A stretch of DNA of 8,160 nucleotides from a bacterium (GTDB lineage Bacteria > Verrucomicrobiota > Verrucomicrobiia > Chthoniobacterales > Terrimicrobiaceae), in the NCBI GenBank assembly GCA_009920585.1, contig RFZT01000100.1, positions 1-8,160 of the forward strand, given 5' to 3'. This document shows, piece by piece, positions 1 through 7,349 of the stretch. The first letter of the stretch is position 1. Each line of letters begins with the position of its first letter. Position numbers and translations under genes: made by a program. Below the pieces are notes generated by a model. It saw only the letters and a program-made list of their open reading frames with translations, searched no databases and had not been told where the DNA came from.

Positions 1-2348
1 GCGGCGTGACCTTGGGGAGCGGATTCACAGAAGGTAATGGATTCCGCATGGAGGAGAATCGACAGAACGGCATGCTCGCCTGCGAGCCAATCAGCCGAAG
101 GGTTGATCTGCCATGGAAGACGTTTGTTGCCGGGAATGCCGTAAGTGGCACGAAGGTTGCGTGTTTTTGAAACGGTCTCGTAGATGAGGGCAGCGCGGGG
201 ATCCGAAGCGAACCCACCTGCCGTTGGCCATCCGCTTTGCATGAGGCTTTCGGTTCCCAACCCTAGACCGCTCCAGAGTTCCTCTGTGATGAAGGGAGCG
301 TAAGGATGGAGCAGGCGAAGGATTTGCTTGATGGTGAAATCGAGCGTGGCGAGCGTTCCGGCGCGGCGAGGGGTATCCGTAGCGAAGTCCGCCTTCGCGA
401 CCTCGATAAAGCGGTCGCAGAAATCTCCCCAAACAAAATCATAGAGTGCCTGGGCAATATCGCTGAATCGGTAGGCCTCATAACCTTCGTTGACACGTTG
501 AATGGTCGCGTCGAGGCGGGCGAGGAGGTCGCGGGCGAAGAGAGATAGCTCGTGCTTCGATGGATCGGCGTTCGGATCGATTGGACCTTGGATCTGACGG
601 AAGCGGCAGGCGTTCCAAAGTTTATTGCAGAAATTTCGACCTTCCACGATTTGCTGTTCGTCGAACTTGATATCCTGCCCTTGGGGGGCGATGCGGAGAA
701 GGCCGAAACGAATTCCATCCGCACCGAATTTGGCAATCAAGTCGAGGGGGTCCGGCGAATTACCGAGGCTCTTCGACATTTTGCGACCCTGCTTGTCGCG
801 AATGATGCCGGTGAAATAAACGGTTTTGAATGGCACCTCGCCGGTGTATTCGAGGCCGGCCATGATCATGCGGGCGACCCAGAAGAAAATGATATCTGGG
901 CCGGTGACGAGCACGCTGGTGGGATAAAACTTGGCCAACGTGGGGGCATCCATCGTTTCATGGGCCCACAGCCAAGAAGAGAACCAAGTGTCGAGCACGT
1001 CAGAATCCTGCACCCAGCCTTCGCCGGGGGATTCGACTTGGCACTTGGCATTCGTGGCGTCGCCTATCGCGTTTTCGGCTGGATACCAGACGGGGATTCG
1101 GTGGCCCCACCAGAGCTGACGCGAGATGCACCAGTCCTGAATGTTTTCGAGCCAATGGTCGTAGACTTTTTCCCAACGATCAGGAAAGAAGCGGATGAGA
1201 TGATTGCGAACAGCATCGCGGGCTTCGAGCGTCTTGGGGTATTTGAGAAACCATTGTTCCGAGAGGCGTGGTTCGATCGGTACATCGGCGCGCTCGCTGA
1301 ATCCCACATTGTTCTCATGGGGTTCTTCTTTGACGAGAAGGTCGAGTTCGCGGAGTTTGTCCACGGCCTTTGTGCGGGCTTCAAAACGATCGAGACCTGC
1401 AAATCCTTCGCCGGCGAGATCGTTGAGAGTCCCGTCCGGATTCATGATGTCGACGACGGGCAGATTGTGGCGGAGTCCAATCTCGTAGTCGGTTTTATCG
1501 TGAGCGGGGGTGACTTTAAGCACGCCCGTGCCGAATTCAAAATCAACGGCATCGTCGCCTATGATTGGGAGCAGGGCTTCCACGCCAGTGGGGAGGGGGC
1601 GACGAACATGAAGCCCGATGAGTGCGGCGTAGCGGGGGTCGGCGGGATTCACTGCGACAGCGGCATCGGCCATGATCGTTTCAGGGCGGGTGGTGGCGAT
1701 TTCGAGAAAGGTGCCCGGCTTTTCCACAACTTCGACTTTGTAGTGGTAAAAAAAGCTCTTCTGAGTTTTTGGAATCACTTCCTCGTCGCTGAGTGCCGTG
1801 AGGGACACTGGGCACCAGTTCACCATGCGCTTGCCGCGGTAGATAAGACCTTTCTGATGGAGATCGACAAAAACCTCCTGCACACGCCGTGCATAGGCTT
1901 CATCCATGGTGAATCTCTCACGTCCCCAATCGCAGGAACAACCGAGCTTTTTGAGTTGGTTGATAATGATGCCGCCATGTTTCTCCTTCCAATCCCAGAC
2001 GCGCTTCAGGAACTCTTCGCGCCCAAGGTCGTGGCGGGTCTTCTTTTCTTCCTTGCGAAGGCGGCGTTCAACGACGGTCTGCGTGGCGATACCGGCATGA
2101 TCCGTACCAGGAAGCCAGAGGACCTCGTGTCCGGTCTGGCGAGCGCGGCGGGCCAGAATGTCTTGCAGTGTGTTGTTGAGAACATGCCCGAGCGTGAGAA
2201 CGCCAGTGACATTGGGTGGAGGAATGACGATGGAGAAAGCAGGTTTTGAGGACGCGGGATCGGCTTGAAAGAGACCTTGGTCGATCCACCAGGCATACCA
2301 TTTATCTTCGACCAATTGAGGTTCGTAGGCTTTTGAAAGTTCGGACAT
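1..2348 (-). CDS. valS: Valyl-tRNA synthetase (3' end of gene outside window)
   Basis: This cytoplasmic class I aminoacyl-tRNA synthetase charges tRNA-Val with valine and edits misactivated threonine. The reading frame is open from the ATG at 2348 to base 1, giving 782 codons. The gene is cut at its C-terminus, since bacterial family members usually have roughly 870-950 residues. Landmarks in order are PPPNVTG (residues 43-49), the HIGH-box region reading TLGH (52-55), GTDHAG (81-86), NWCP (176-179), the editing-domain motif TTRPET (218-223), DTWFSS before the second half of the active site, and KMSKS (523-527). The anticodon-binding helical domain follows, and the C-terminal coiled coil would lie beyond the window. 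The first His of HIGH is Thr, while the second His and KMSKS are intact. The start is chosen because MSELSKAYEP.. matches the usual N-terminus (YEP..vE..WY..W). No clear Shine-Dalgarno precedes it. The gene is divergent from the lipoprotein pair at 2450. Confidence 0.96.
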   Translation of the reverse strand, partial: MSELSKAYEPQLVEDKWYAWWIDQGLFQADPASSKPAFSIVIPPPNVTGVLTLGHVLNNTLQDILARRARQTGHEVLWLPGTDHAGIATQTVVERRLRKEEKKTRHDLGREEFLKRVWDWKEKHGGIIINQLKKLGCSCDWGRERFTMDEAYARRVQEVFVDLHQKGLIYRGKRMVNWCPVSLTALSDEEVIPKTQKSFFYHYKVEVVEKPGTFLEIATTRPETIMADAAVAVNPADPRYAALIGLHVRRPLPTGVEALLPIIGDDAVDFEFGTGVLKVTPAHDKTDYEIGLRHNLPVVDIMNPDGTLNDLAGEGFAGLDRFEARTKAVDKLRELDLLVKEEPHENNVGFSERADVPIEPRLSEQWFLKYPKTLEARDAVRNHLIRFFPDRWEKVYDHWLENIQDWCISRQLWWGHRIPVWYPAENAIGDATNAKCQVESPGEGWVQDSDVLDTWFSSWLWAHETMDAPTLAKFYPTSVLVTGPDIIFFWVARMIMAGLEYTGEVPFKTVYFTGIIRDKQGRKMSKSLGNSPDPLDLIAKFGADGIRFGLLRIAPQGQDIKFDEQQIVEGRNFCNKLWNACRFRQIQGPIDPNADPSKHELSLFARDLLARLDATIQRVNEGYEAYRFSDIAQALYDFVWGDFCDRFIEVAKADFATDTPRRAGTLATLDFTIKQILRLLHPYAPFITEELWSGLGLGTESLMQSGWPTAGGFASDPRAALIYETVSKTRNLRATYGIPGNKRLPWQINPSADWLAGEHAVLSILLHAESITFCESAPQGHA

Positions 2349-2449
2349 GACGTCGGGTATTCTGCAAGGATTTGACTGCGATTCAATCGGGATCTGTAAA
2401 AGCGATAAAAACTTGAACCCCGTTGATCCGCGGTGAATAAATAGCAACT
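2349..2449. promoter_or_regulatory. Divergent intergenic region between valS and the lipoprotein pair
   Basis: This 101-base spacer must hold the promoters of both divergent units. For the plus strand, a candidate -35 TTGAAC (2413-2418) and -10 AATAAA (2436-2441) are separated by 17 bases, each matching 4 of 6 consensus positions. Transcription would then start about 2448, almost at the ATG at 2450. For valS, TTGAAT (minus strand, 2386-2381) lies 17 bases from AGAATA (2363-2358), but that -10 is poor. I see no T-box, no leader-peptide attenuator and no strong hairpin. The promoter calls are visual matches only. Confidence 0.35.
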
Positions 2450-2614
2450 ATGAAATACGTTCTTATTTTAATCGTTCCTCTTGTTTTTGTCGGATGCTCC
2501 GGTCCGGGCGGCCCTGGTCAGAGGGCGGGCGCTGCGGTCGATCATGCTGTCTATAAAGTCGGTGAAGGTATCTCCACCGTCGGCAAAAAAATGGAGGCGA
2601 GCGCCAATCCGTGA
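2450..2614 (+). CDS. Small lipoprotein, 54 aa, weakly entericidin-like
   Basis: This is a short gene starting at ATG 2450 and ending at TGA 2612-2614. The product begins MKYVLILIVPLVFVGC: one Lys, a hydrophobic stretch and a lipobox (FVGC, Cys16), so it should be lipidated and membrane-anchored by the Lgt/Lsp pathway. After the Cys comes a Gly/Pro linker (SGPGGPGQ). A roughly 30-residue segment follows with alternating Val/Ala/Gly and Lys/Glu (AVDHAVYKVGEGISTVGKKMEA), which could form an amphipathic helix. The layout recalls entericidin-type small lipoproteins, but I cannot assign it to that family. The stop overlaps the GTG start of the next gene (GTGA), so the two are probably translationally coupled. 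No convincing Shine-Dalgarno lies upstream. The function is unknown, and a periplasmic envelope role is inferred only from the signal. Confidence 0.75.
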   Translation: MKYVLILIVPLVFVGCSGPGGPGQRAGAAVDHAVYKVGEGISTVGKKMEASANP

Positions 2615-3405
2615 TACGCACCGGGGCCATCCGGACAATTCTGATTGTTGCTCTAGTGCTCTTTTTAGCGGCCTGTTCGTCGAAGCGTGCAGGCAACGAG
2701 TTGGTGGTGGGCATGGATCTTTCCTACCCTCCTTTTGAGACGATCGATACAACAGGGAAACCGACTGGGGTGAGCGTGGATCTCGCCGAGGCCCTTGGCA
2801 AATCGCTCGGTCGCTCGGTGCACATCGAGAATATTCCCTTCACCGGCCTGATCCCTTCGTTAAAGACAGGGAAGATCGATTGCATCATTTCCTCTATGAC
2901 GGATACGCCCGAGCGTCGGACCTCGATAGCCTTCTCTGATCCCTATCTGACAATTGGTTTGGCCTTACTGGTGGCGAAAAACTCCTCGATTCAGTCGATC
3001 GCCGATCTGGATCAACCCGGAAAAACACTTGCTGTCCGCCAGGGAACCACCGGTGAAGTTTGGGCGAGGGGACATATCCGCCAAGCCCGCATTCTTGCCC
3101 TCGAAAAAGAATCCGCCGCCGTGATGGAGGTCACGCAGGGAAATGCGGATGGTTTTCTTTACGATCAGATGAGCGTTTGGAAAAACGCCCAGGAACAACC
3201 TTCCTCGACTCGCGCGCTTTTGGCGCCGATCCAGAAAGAAAACTGGGCGATCGGGCTGCGACTCGATTCGCAGGATCTGCGGCAAAAAATCAACGGTTTT
3301 TTGGAGACGTTCCGCGCCTCTGGCGGCTTTGAAAAGCTCGGGGACAAATACCTTTCAGACCAAAAGGCGGCATTCCAGTCTCAAGGGATTGCGTTCTATT
3401 TCTAG
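2611..3405 (+). CDS. Amino-acid ABC transporter substrate-binding lipoprotein (SBP family 3)
   Basis: This 264-residue periplasmic binding protein probably captures a polar amino acid and delivers it to an ABC permease. The N-terminus has a short basic segment, a hydrophobic core and lipobox LAAC with Cys22. The mature part shows the family 3 hallmarks: VGMDLSYPPFE (33-43), FTGLIPSLKTGKID (77-90), and SMTDTPERR..FSDPY (95-112), where the Arg after TPE (102) corresponds to the residue that grips the ligand carboxylate. It also has VRQGTTGE (142-149) and NADGFLYDQ (178-186), with an Asp expected to contact the amino group. The C-terminal ALG/GGFEKLGDKYL-type helix is intact. GTG is used as start and overlaps the previous stop. 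GGAGG at 2593-2597 is a distant possible ribosome site. No permease or ATPase gene is adjacent, so the ligand cannot be named. Confidence 0.9.
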   Translation: MIRTGAIRTILIVALVLFLAACSSKRAGNELVVGMDLSYPPFETIDTTGKPTGVSVDLAEALGKSLGRSVHIENIPFTGLIPSLKTGKIDCIISSMTDTPERRTSIAFSDPYLTIGLALLVAKNSSIQSIADLDQPGKTLAVRQGTTGEVWARGHIRQARILALEKESAAVMEVTQGNADGFLYDQMSVWKNAQEQPSSTRALLAPIQKENWAIGLRLDSQDLRQKINGFLETFRASGGFEKLGDKYLSDQKAAFQSQGIAFYF

Positions 3406-4178
3406 TGGCCTCGGAAAGCACCCTGCTGAAGATCGGGGTCCGCTTCTTTTCTTCGATGCGGTATGCGTTTCCACCAGAGCCGAAGGGCCTCCCAGTGGAT
3501 GAGGGAAATCACCTTCAGGGTAATGAGCGGGTATTTGAATGTGAGGAGGGCTAGGTTTCCTGCTGTGAGTTCTACTCGGGGGCCAGCGAGGGTGCTGAGC
3601 AACACTTTTTCTTCTCCTTGAAAATCGTCGATGGCGATTCGGAGCCTGTTGCCAGGATGATCAAAACGAAAATCAAAGGCCAAATCTGGAGGCGAGAACG
3701 GCGAAACGTAGTAGTTTTTTGCGACACGAATGTGGAATCCCTGTGTGGCAGGATCTAATGGGACCAAGTAGGGCTTCAGCTCGCCGAAGGTATTCCCGAC
3801 TTGAACAACGGATGTGAGAGGCCGGTCGTTTTCATCAAAGCAAAAGAAAATCGATATTGGGTTAAATGTGTAGCCGAGAAAGCGGGGGAGAGTCAGAAGG
3901 CGGATGCGTGAGGGCTTTTGAGTGAGGCCCTGAGTCTCGAGGAAGCTATCAAGATTGGCCCTCATTCCGCCGCTGTGAAATTGGAAGTAATCCTCATTTC
4001 GAAGTGCATAGATGTTGGGTTCATTCAGCGAGAAAAACGGTATACGGTTAGCGATCTCCGGAAGTTCATCAAGGTCGAGGTAAAAGAGGAAAATCCGATA
4101 GGCAAATTCGTGCCGCTTGGGTGAAAGGCGGCGGTGCATGACCGCGCATTCGTAAAGGCAGGACGCCTGCGCCGTCAT
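3402..4178 (-). CDS. DUF1365 family protein, partner of FAD amine oxidase
   Basis: This 258-residue protein matches the DUF1365 family. The N-terminus reads CLYECAVMHRRLSPKRHEFAYRIF followed by LDLDEL (35-40 region), the family's x-V-x-H-x-R-x-x-P-x-x-H-x-F-x-Y pattern. The centre has LPRFLGYTFNPISIFFCFD (97-115) and VGNTFGE (127-133), the other two conserved blocks. The biochemical role is not established. In many bacteria the family sits next to an FAD-dependent amine-oxidase-like protein and a cyclopropane-fatty-acid-synthase-like methyltransferase, and is linked to modification of membrane fatty acids. Here the start ATG overlaps the stop of the FAD gene (ATGA), supporting coupling. The TAG stop overlaps the TAG stop of the opposing solute-binding gene, leaving no room for a terminator hairpin between them. 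Confidence 0.9.
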   Translation of the reverse strand: MTAQASCLYECAVMHRRLSPKRHEFAYRIFLFYLDLDELPEIANRIPFFSLNEPNIYALRNEDYFQFHSGGMRANLDSFLETQGLTQKPSRIRLLTLPRFLGYTFNPISIFFCFDENDRPLTSVVQVGNTFGELKPYLVPLDPATQGFHIRVAKNYYVSPFSPPDLAFDFRFDHPGNRLRIAIDDFQGEEKVLLSTLAGPRVELTAGNLALLTFKYPLITLKVISLIHWEALRLWWKRIPHRRKEADPDLQQGAFRGH

Positions 4179-5446
4179 GGTCGGAGATTTGGTCGCAGGA
4201 TGGATGCCAGATCGACGGCGGAGCTATAGGCATCCTCGTGGAATCCATGGCGGAAATAGCTGCCGCAAAAGAAAACCCTTTGGCCTGGAGAACGACTGTT
4301 GAGCTTGGGAAGCTCGCGCTGCGCCCTCATGGCTTCGAGTGTGTAAACAGGGTGCTCGTATGTCGTCTGATAAAGAATCGATTCAGGTCGAATTGTATCG
4401 GAGCCATTGACGGAGACAAAGTAATCGCGTTTCTGCGATACGCCTTGAAGCGCGTTCATCCAATAGTGTGTGGTTGCCTCGCTTTGGCCCGCAGCATCTT
4501 GCTGAATGCGGTAGTTCCAGGATGCCCAGGCTCGGCGTGTCCTTGGCATGACAGTTTTGTCTGTATGCAGTGTGGCGATGTTTTTTTGATATCGGAAAGC
4601 TGTCAATATCTGGCTTTGCAGCGCATCGGGTTCCGGCAACATAGCCAAAGCTTCATCAGCGTGAGTGGCGATGATGACGCGGTCGAATTCCAGAATAGTG
4701 CCATCCTCGATTTTCACGCTCGAAGACGCGTCATTTTCGCGAACCTCGACGACCTTAGCTGGAAGGCGCACAGGATCGAGTGCGGCGAGGATTTTTTTCA
4801 TGTAGGCTTGGGATCCCCCGCTCACGGTGAACCATGGGTAATGGGTGCTGACGCCCAAGAAGCCGTGATTTTGAAAAAAACGGATGAGACTGAGCGCTGG
4901 AAATTCGCGCATTTTTCCAGGTTCCGTGGACCAGACTGCGGAACTCATCGGAACCAGGTAGAGATCTAAAAAATCCTGCCCCAGTCCGTGCTGGCGAGTG
5001 AATTCCTCCACCGTGCATTCGAGTGAAGCCGGATTTTCCAGCGCCTTTAGCGCGATGCGGAAAAATCGCATGATCTGTGCGATGAGGGAATAAAAGCGAG
5101 GGTTTAAAATATTGCTTCTTTGCGAAAAGAGCTTGTTCAGGCCCATGCCATTGTATTCCAGTCCGCTCGGTTCATGCTGGACGCTGAAGGACATTTCGGA
5201 GGGCTTCGTCTCGACCCGCAACTCCTCAAAAAGGCGCACAAGGTTCGGGTATGTGGCATGGTTGAAAACGATGAATCCCGTATCGATTGGGATCTGCGCG
5301 CCGTCTTCTTCTACAAAAACCGTATTTGTGTGACCACCAGGCCGCGATTCACGCTCGATGAGTGTGATGTCGGCATTGTGCCGAAGTTGCCACGCGGTTC
5401 CCATACCGGCGATGCCGGAACCAATAACAGCAACGCGTTCCCTCAC
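4175..5446 (-). CDS. FAD-dependent amine-oxidase-like oxidoreductase
   Basis: This 423-residue flavoprotein belongs to the NAD/FAD-binding amine-oxidase/desaturase superfamily (the COG2907-type branch). The Rossmann dinucleotide motif is at the N-terminus (VAVIGSGIAGMG, GxGxxG at 9-14). The ribose-binding Glu31 comes next within LIERESRPGGHT, then DTGFIVFN (55-62), which is characteristic of this branch. The C-terminal flavin motif reads CGSYFRHGFHEDAYSSAVD (394-412). The substrate is unknown. The partnership with DUF1365 and the desaturase suggests action on unsaturated or branched membrane fatty acids, which is inference from context. The start is GTG at 5446, chosen because it puts the Rossmann motif at the correct distance and overlaps the desaturase stop as GTGA. 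No Shine-Dalgarno is visible, consistent with translation by coupling. Confidence 0.9.
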   Translation of the reverse strand: MRERVAVIGSGIAGMGTAWQLRHNADITLIERESRPGGHTNTVFVEEDGAQIPIDTGFIVFNHATYPNLVRLFEELRVETKPSEMSFSVQHEPSGLEYNGMGLNKLFSQRSNILNPRFYSLIAQIMRFFRIALKALENPASLECTVEEFTRQHGLGQDFLDLYLVPMSSAVWSTEPGKMREFPALSLIRFFQNHGFLGVSTHYPWFTVSGGSQAYMKKILAALDPVRLPAKVVEVRENDASSSVKIEDGTILEFDRVIIATHADEALAMLPEPDALQSQILTAFRYQKNIATLHTDKTVMPRTRRAWASWNYRIQQDAAGQSEATTHYWMNALQGVSQKRDYFVSVNGSDTIRPESILYQTTYEHPVYTLEAMRAQRELPKLNSRSPGQRVFFCGSYFRHGFHEDAYSSAVDLASILRPNLRP

Positions 5447-6384
5447 GATGCAACGCGGCTTGCGGCTTGCTCATAAACCTTATCGGGCACGGCTTTGATA
5501 TCGTGAACGATTCCAATCAGGCCCATCAGTCGAATGATGTAGTAGGAGATGTCGATTTCCCACCAGTAGAATCCCTGTCTGGCAGAGGCTTGGTATTGAT
5601 GGTGATTGTTGTGCCACCCCTCGCCGAGGGTAATGAGGGCTATGAATAAGCTGTTTCGGCTATCGTCATCGTTGTCAAAGCGCTTGCTGCCCATCGTGTG
5701 GGCGAGCGAATTCACTGTGCATGTGGCGTGAAAAAGAATGGTCGTGCTGATAAAGCCGCCCCAAATAACCATCTGCCATCCTGAAGTTCCCAAACCCGGA
5801 GCGAACATCTTGAGCATCGCCCCAGAAGCAAAAAGAAGGGCAAACAGGGCGATCGGACCGATCACGTCAAAGCGGTTGAGAAAAACCAATTCCGGAAACT
5901 TCACTAAATCACGAACCAGTTTATAGTCGGTGGGGAAATTTTTGCTGCTCGTGAGCCAACCTATGTGAGACCAAAGGAACCCTTTTGCGACAGGGGAGTG
6001 AGCATCCACGTCTTCGTCTGAGTGCGCGTGATGGTGGCGGTGGACGGACGCCCACCAGAGAGGTCCGCGTTGCATCGCGGTCAGGCCGATGATGGCAAAG
6101 ATAAACTGCATCGGACGCGAAGTATGGTAGGCCCGATGACAAAAGTAGCGGTGGTAAAATGCGGTCACGGCGAACATCCGAACGAAATACAATGCGATCG
6201 CTACGCCGACGGCCACCCAACTCCAACCGGTCCAGATCACTCCGAGACACCCTATATGCAAAAAAATAAATGGGATTGCGCGGCTAAACTCAAATCGCTC
6301 AGGAAGCGCCCGCACTTTTTCGGCTCCGTCCGGGAAGTGGTCGGAGTCGATGGCGTTTACGATAGAGGTTAGGATTTTATTCAC
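5443..6384 (-). CDS. Membrane fatty-acid desaturase (acyl-CoA / acyl-lipid type)
   Basis: This 313-residue integral membrane di-iron desaturase would introduce a cis double bond, probably delta-9, into a saturated acyl chain using O2. All three histidine boxes are present: HRYFCH (78-83), HRHHH (115-119) and HNNHH (258-262). The accessory NSLAH element (N225, H229) typical of the stearoyl-CoA desaturase branch is also there. Hydrophobic spans lie around 37-75, 93-104 and 174-222, as expected for a hairpin membrane topology. There is no cytochrome b5 domain, so electrons must come from a separate donor that is not visible here. The start is GTG at 6384, 8 bases after the parB stop and preceded by a weak AAGAG. 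The gene leads the overlapping series desaturase, FAD oxidase, DUF1365. Oxygen dependence implies an aerobic lifestyle. Substrate specificity cannot be read from the sequence. Confidence 0.93.
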   Translation of the reverse strand: MNKILTSIVNAIDSDHFPDGAEKVRALPERFEFSRAIPFIFLHIGCLGVIWTGWSWVAVGVAIALYFVRMFAVTAFYHRYFCHRAYHTSRPMQFIFAIIGLTAMQRGPLWWASVHRHHHAHSDEDVDAHSPVAKGFLWSHIGWLTSSKNFPTDYKLVRDLVKFPELVFLNRFDVIGPIALFALLFASGAMLKMFAPGLGTSGWQMVIWGGFISTTILFHATCTVNSLAHTMGSKRFDNDDDSRNSLFIALITLGEGWHNNHHQYQASARQGFYWWEIDISYYIIRLMGLIGIVHDIKAVPDKVYEQAASRVAS

Positions 6385-6392
6385 GCTTGGCT

Positions 6393-7277
6393 TTACTCTT
6401 CTACGACTCCGAGAACAGCAAGGATGCGATTAAGGTCATCGTCACCGTAATATTCGATTTGAATGGAACCCTTTTTTTCTCCGTGGTGGAGCTGCACGCG
6501 AGTCGCGAGGCGGTGGGTGAGGAGGTTTTGAATTCGGGTGATAGCTGGTGTGATGTCGGGTGTTCCCTTGTCGCCGCGACGTGCGGGCGTGCGACCAGAT
6601 TTGGCATGCTGCTGGGCAGCCATTTTTTCGGCAGTGCGCACAGAGAGGTTGTTGCGGAGGATCTGGTCCGCGAGCCACTTTTGCTCATCCTGATTTTTGA
6701 GAGAAAGTAGGACCTTGGCGTGGCCTACGGTGAGGCGGCCGTGCTTGAGTTGCGATTGCACCTCGTCGACGAGATCCAGCAGGCGCATGGCGTTGGCGAC
6801 TGAGGCGCGGCTTTTACCTACACGCTTCGAGATTTCCTCTTGGGTGAGTTTGAATTCCGAGTAGAGCTTAGCGTAGGCGGCGGCTTCTTCGATTGGATTC
6901 AGGCCCTCGCGCTGAAGGTTTTCAATCAACGCCAACTCAAGCACTTCGCGGTCGGTGGCTTCTCTTACGATGACTGGGGCCTCAGCGAGACCGAGTTCCT
7001 TGGCGGCTCGCCACCGGCGCTCACCGGCGATGAGCTCATAGACTCCGTCGACCTTTCGGACGATGAGAGGTTGGATGATGCCACGCTCCCTAATGCTTTC
7101 GACTAACTCATGCAAATGCTCGGTGGGAAACTCCTGACGTGGCTGGAGGGGGCTTGGTATGATGTTACCCAAGCGAACTTTTTGGATTCTTTCGCCGTGT
7201 TCTTCCGAGGGGGCCGGACTAGCCACTCTCTTGTTGATGAGTGCGCTAAGGCCTTTGCCGAGTGCTTGCTTTGCCAT
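6393..7277 (-). CDS. parB: Chromosome-partitioning protein ParB
   Basis: ParB/Spo0J proteins bind parS sites near the origin, load as CTP-dependent sliding clamps, and work with the ATPase ParA to segregate chromosomes. This copy has the expected length (294 residues). The N-terminal ParA-contact segment is ALGKGLSALI (5-14). The N-domain carries IIPSPLQPRQ (39-48), the CTP-binding GERRWR (85-90) and ENLQRE (119-124). The helix-turn-helix DNA-binding region is about 144-165 (LTQEEISKRVGKSRASVANA). A basic linker (~225-240) and a C-terminal dimerisation domain ending LAVLGVVEE complete it. No parA lies upstream: the neighbour is the divergent ligase gene. I saw no canonical parS palindrome in the window. 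The desaturase starts 8 bases downstream, so parB may be the first gene of that transcription unit. No Shine-Dalgarno precedes the ATG. Confidence 0.96.
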   Translation of the reverse strand: MAKQALGKGLSALINKRVASPAPSEEHGERIQKVRLGNIIPSPLQPRQEFPTEHLHELVESIRERGIIQPLIVRKVDGVYELIAGERRWRAAKELGLAEAPVIVREATDREVLELALIENLQREGLNPIEEAAAYAKLYSEFKLTQEEISKRVGKSRASVANAMRLLDLVDEVQSQLKHGRLTVGHAKVLLSLKNQDEQKWLADQILRNNLSVRTAEKMAAQQHAKSGRTPARRGDKGTPDITPAITRIQNLLTHRLATRVQLHHGEKKGSIQIEYYGDDDLNRILAVLGVVEE

Positions 7278-7349
7278 GATTAAGGAGCCTAAACATGAAG
7301 TGTTCCGCCGACAAGGAGAAGAGAGGCTGATTCGATCGGAAATTCAACG
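7278..7349. promoter_or_regulatory. Divergent promoter region between parB and the lipoate-ligase-family gene
   Basis: This 72-base spacer separates two divergent starts and should hold both promoters. On the minus strand TTGTCG (7314-7309) lies 17 bases from TAGGCT (7291-7286). This is a modest candidate for parB, with 4/6 and 3/6 consensus matches. No comparable pair is obvious for the plus-strand gene. A weak CGGAAA (7337-7342) could serve as its ribosome-binding site. The spacer shows no parS-like 16-base palindrome. These are visual matches only. Confidence 0.3.

Noticed and set aside
306..2249. Long plus-strand open frames opposite valS, up to 565 codons (552-2249)
   Set aside because: They lie in exact codon-on-codon antisense register to valS. 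Stops there need TTA, CTA or TCA codons in valS, which this gene nearly avoids. The translated products show no recognisable domain, whereas the minus strand encodes clear valyl-tRNA synthetase motifs.
4238..4969. A 243-codon plus-strand open frame opposite the FAD oxidase
   Set aside because: It is in the same antisense codon register as the FAD gene and arises from its codon usage. It has no recognisable domain or plausible start context.
7278..7349. Possible parS site next to parB
   Set aside because: No 16-base palindrome resembling TGTTTCACGTGAAACA is present in the spacer, and I noticed none elsewhere in the window.
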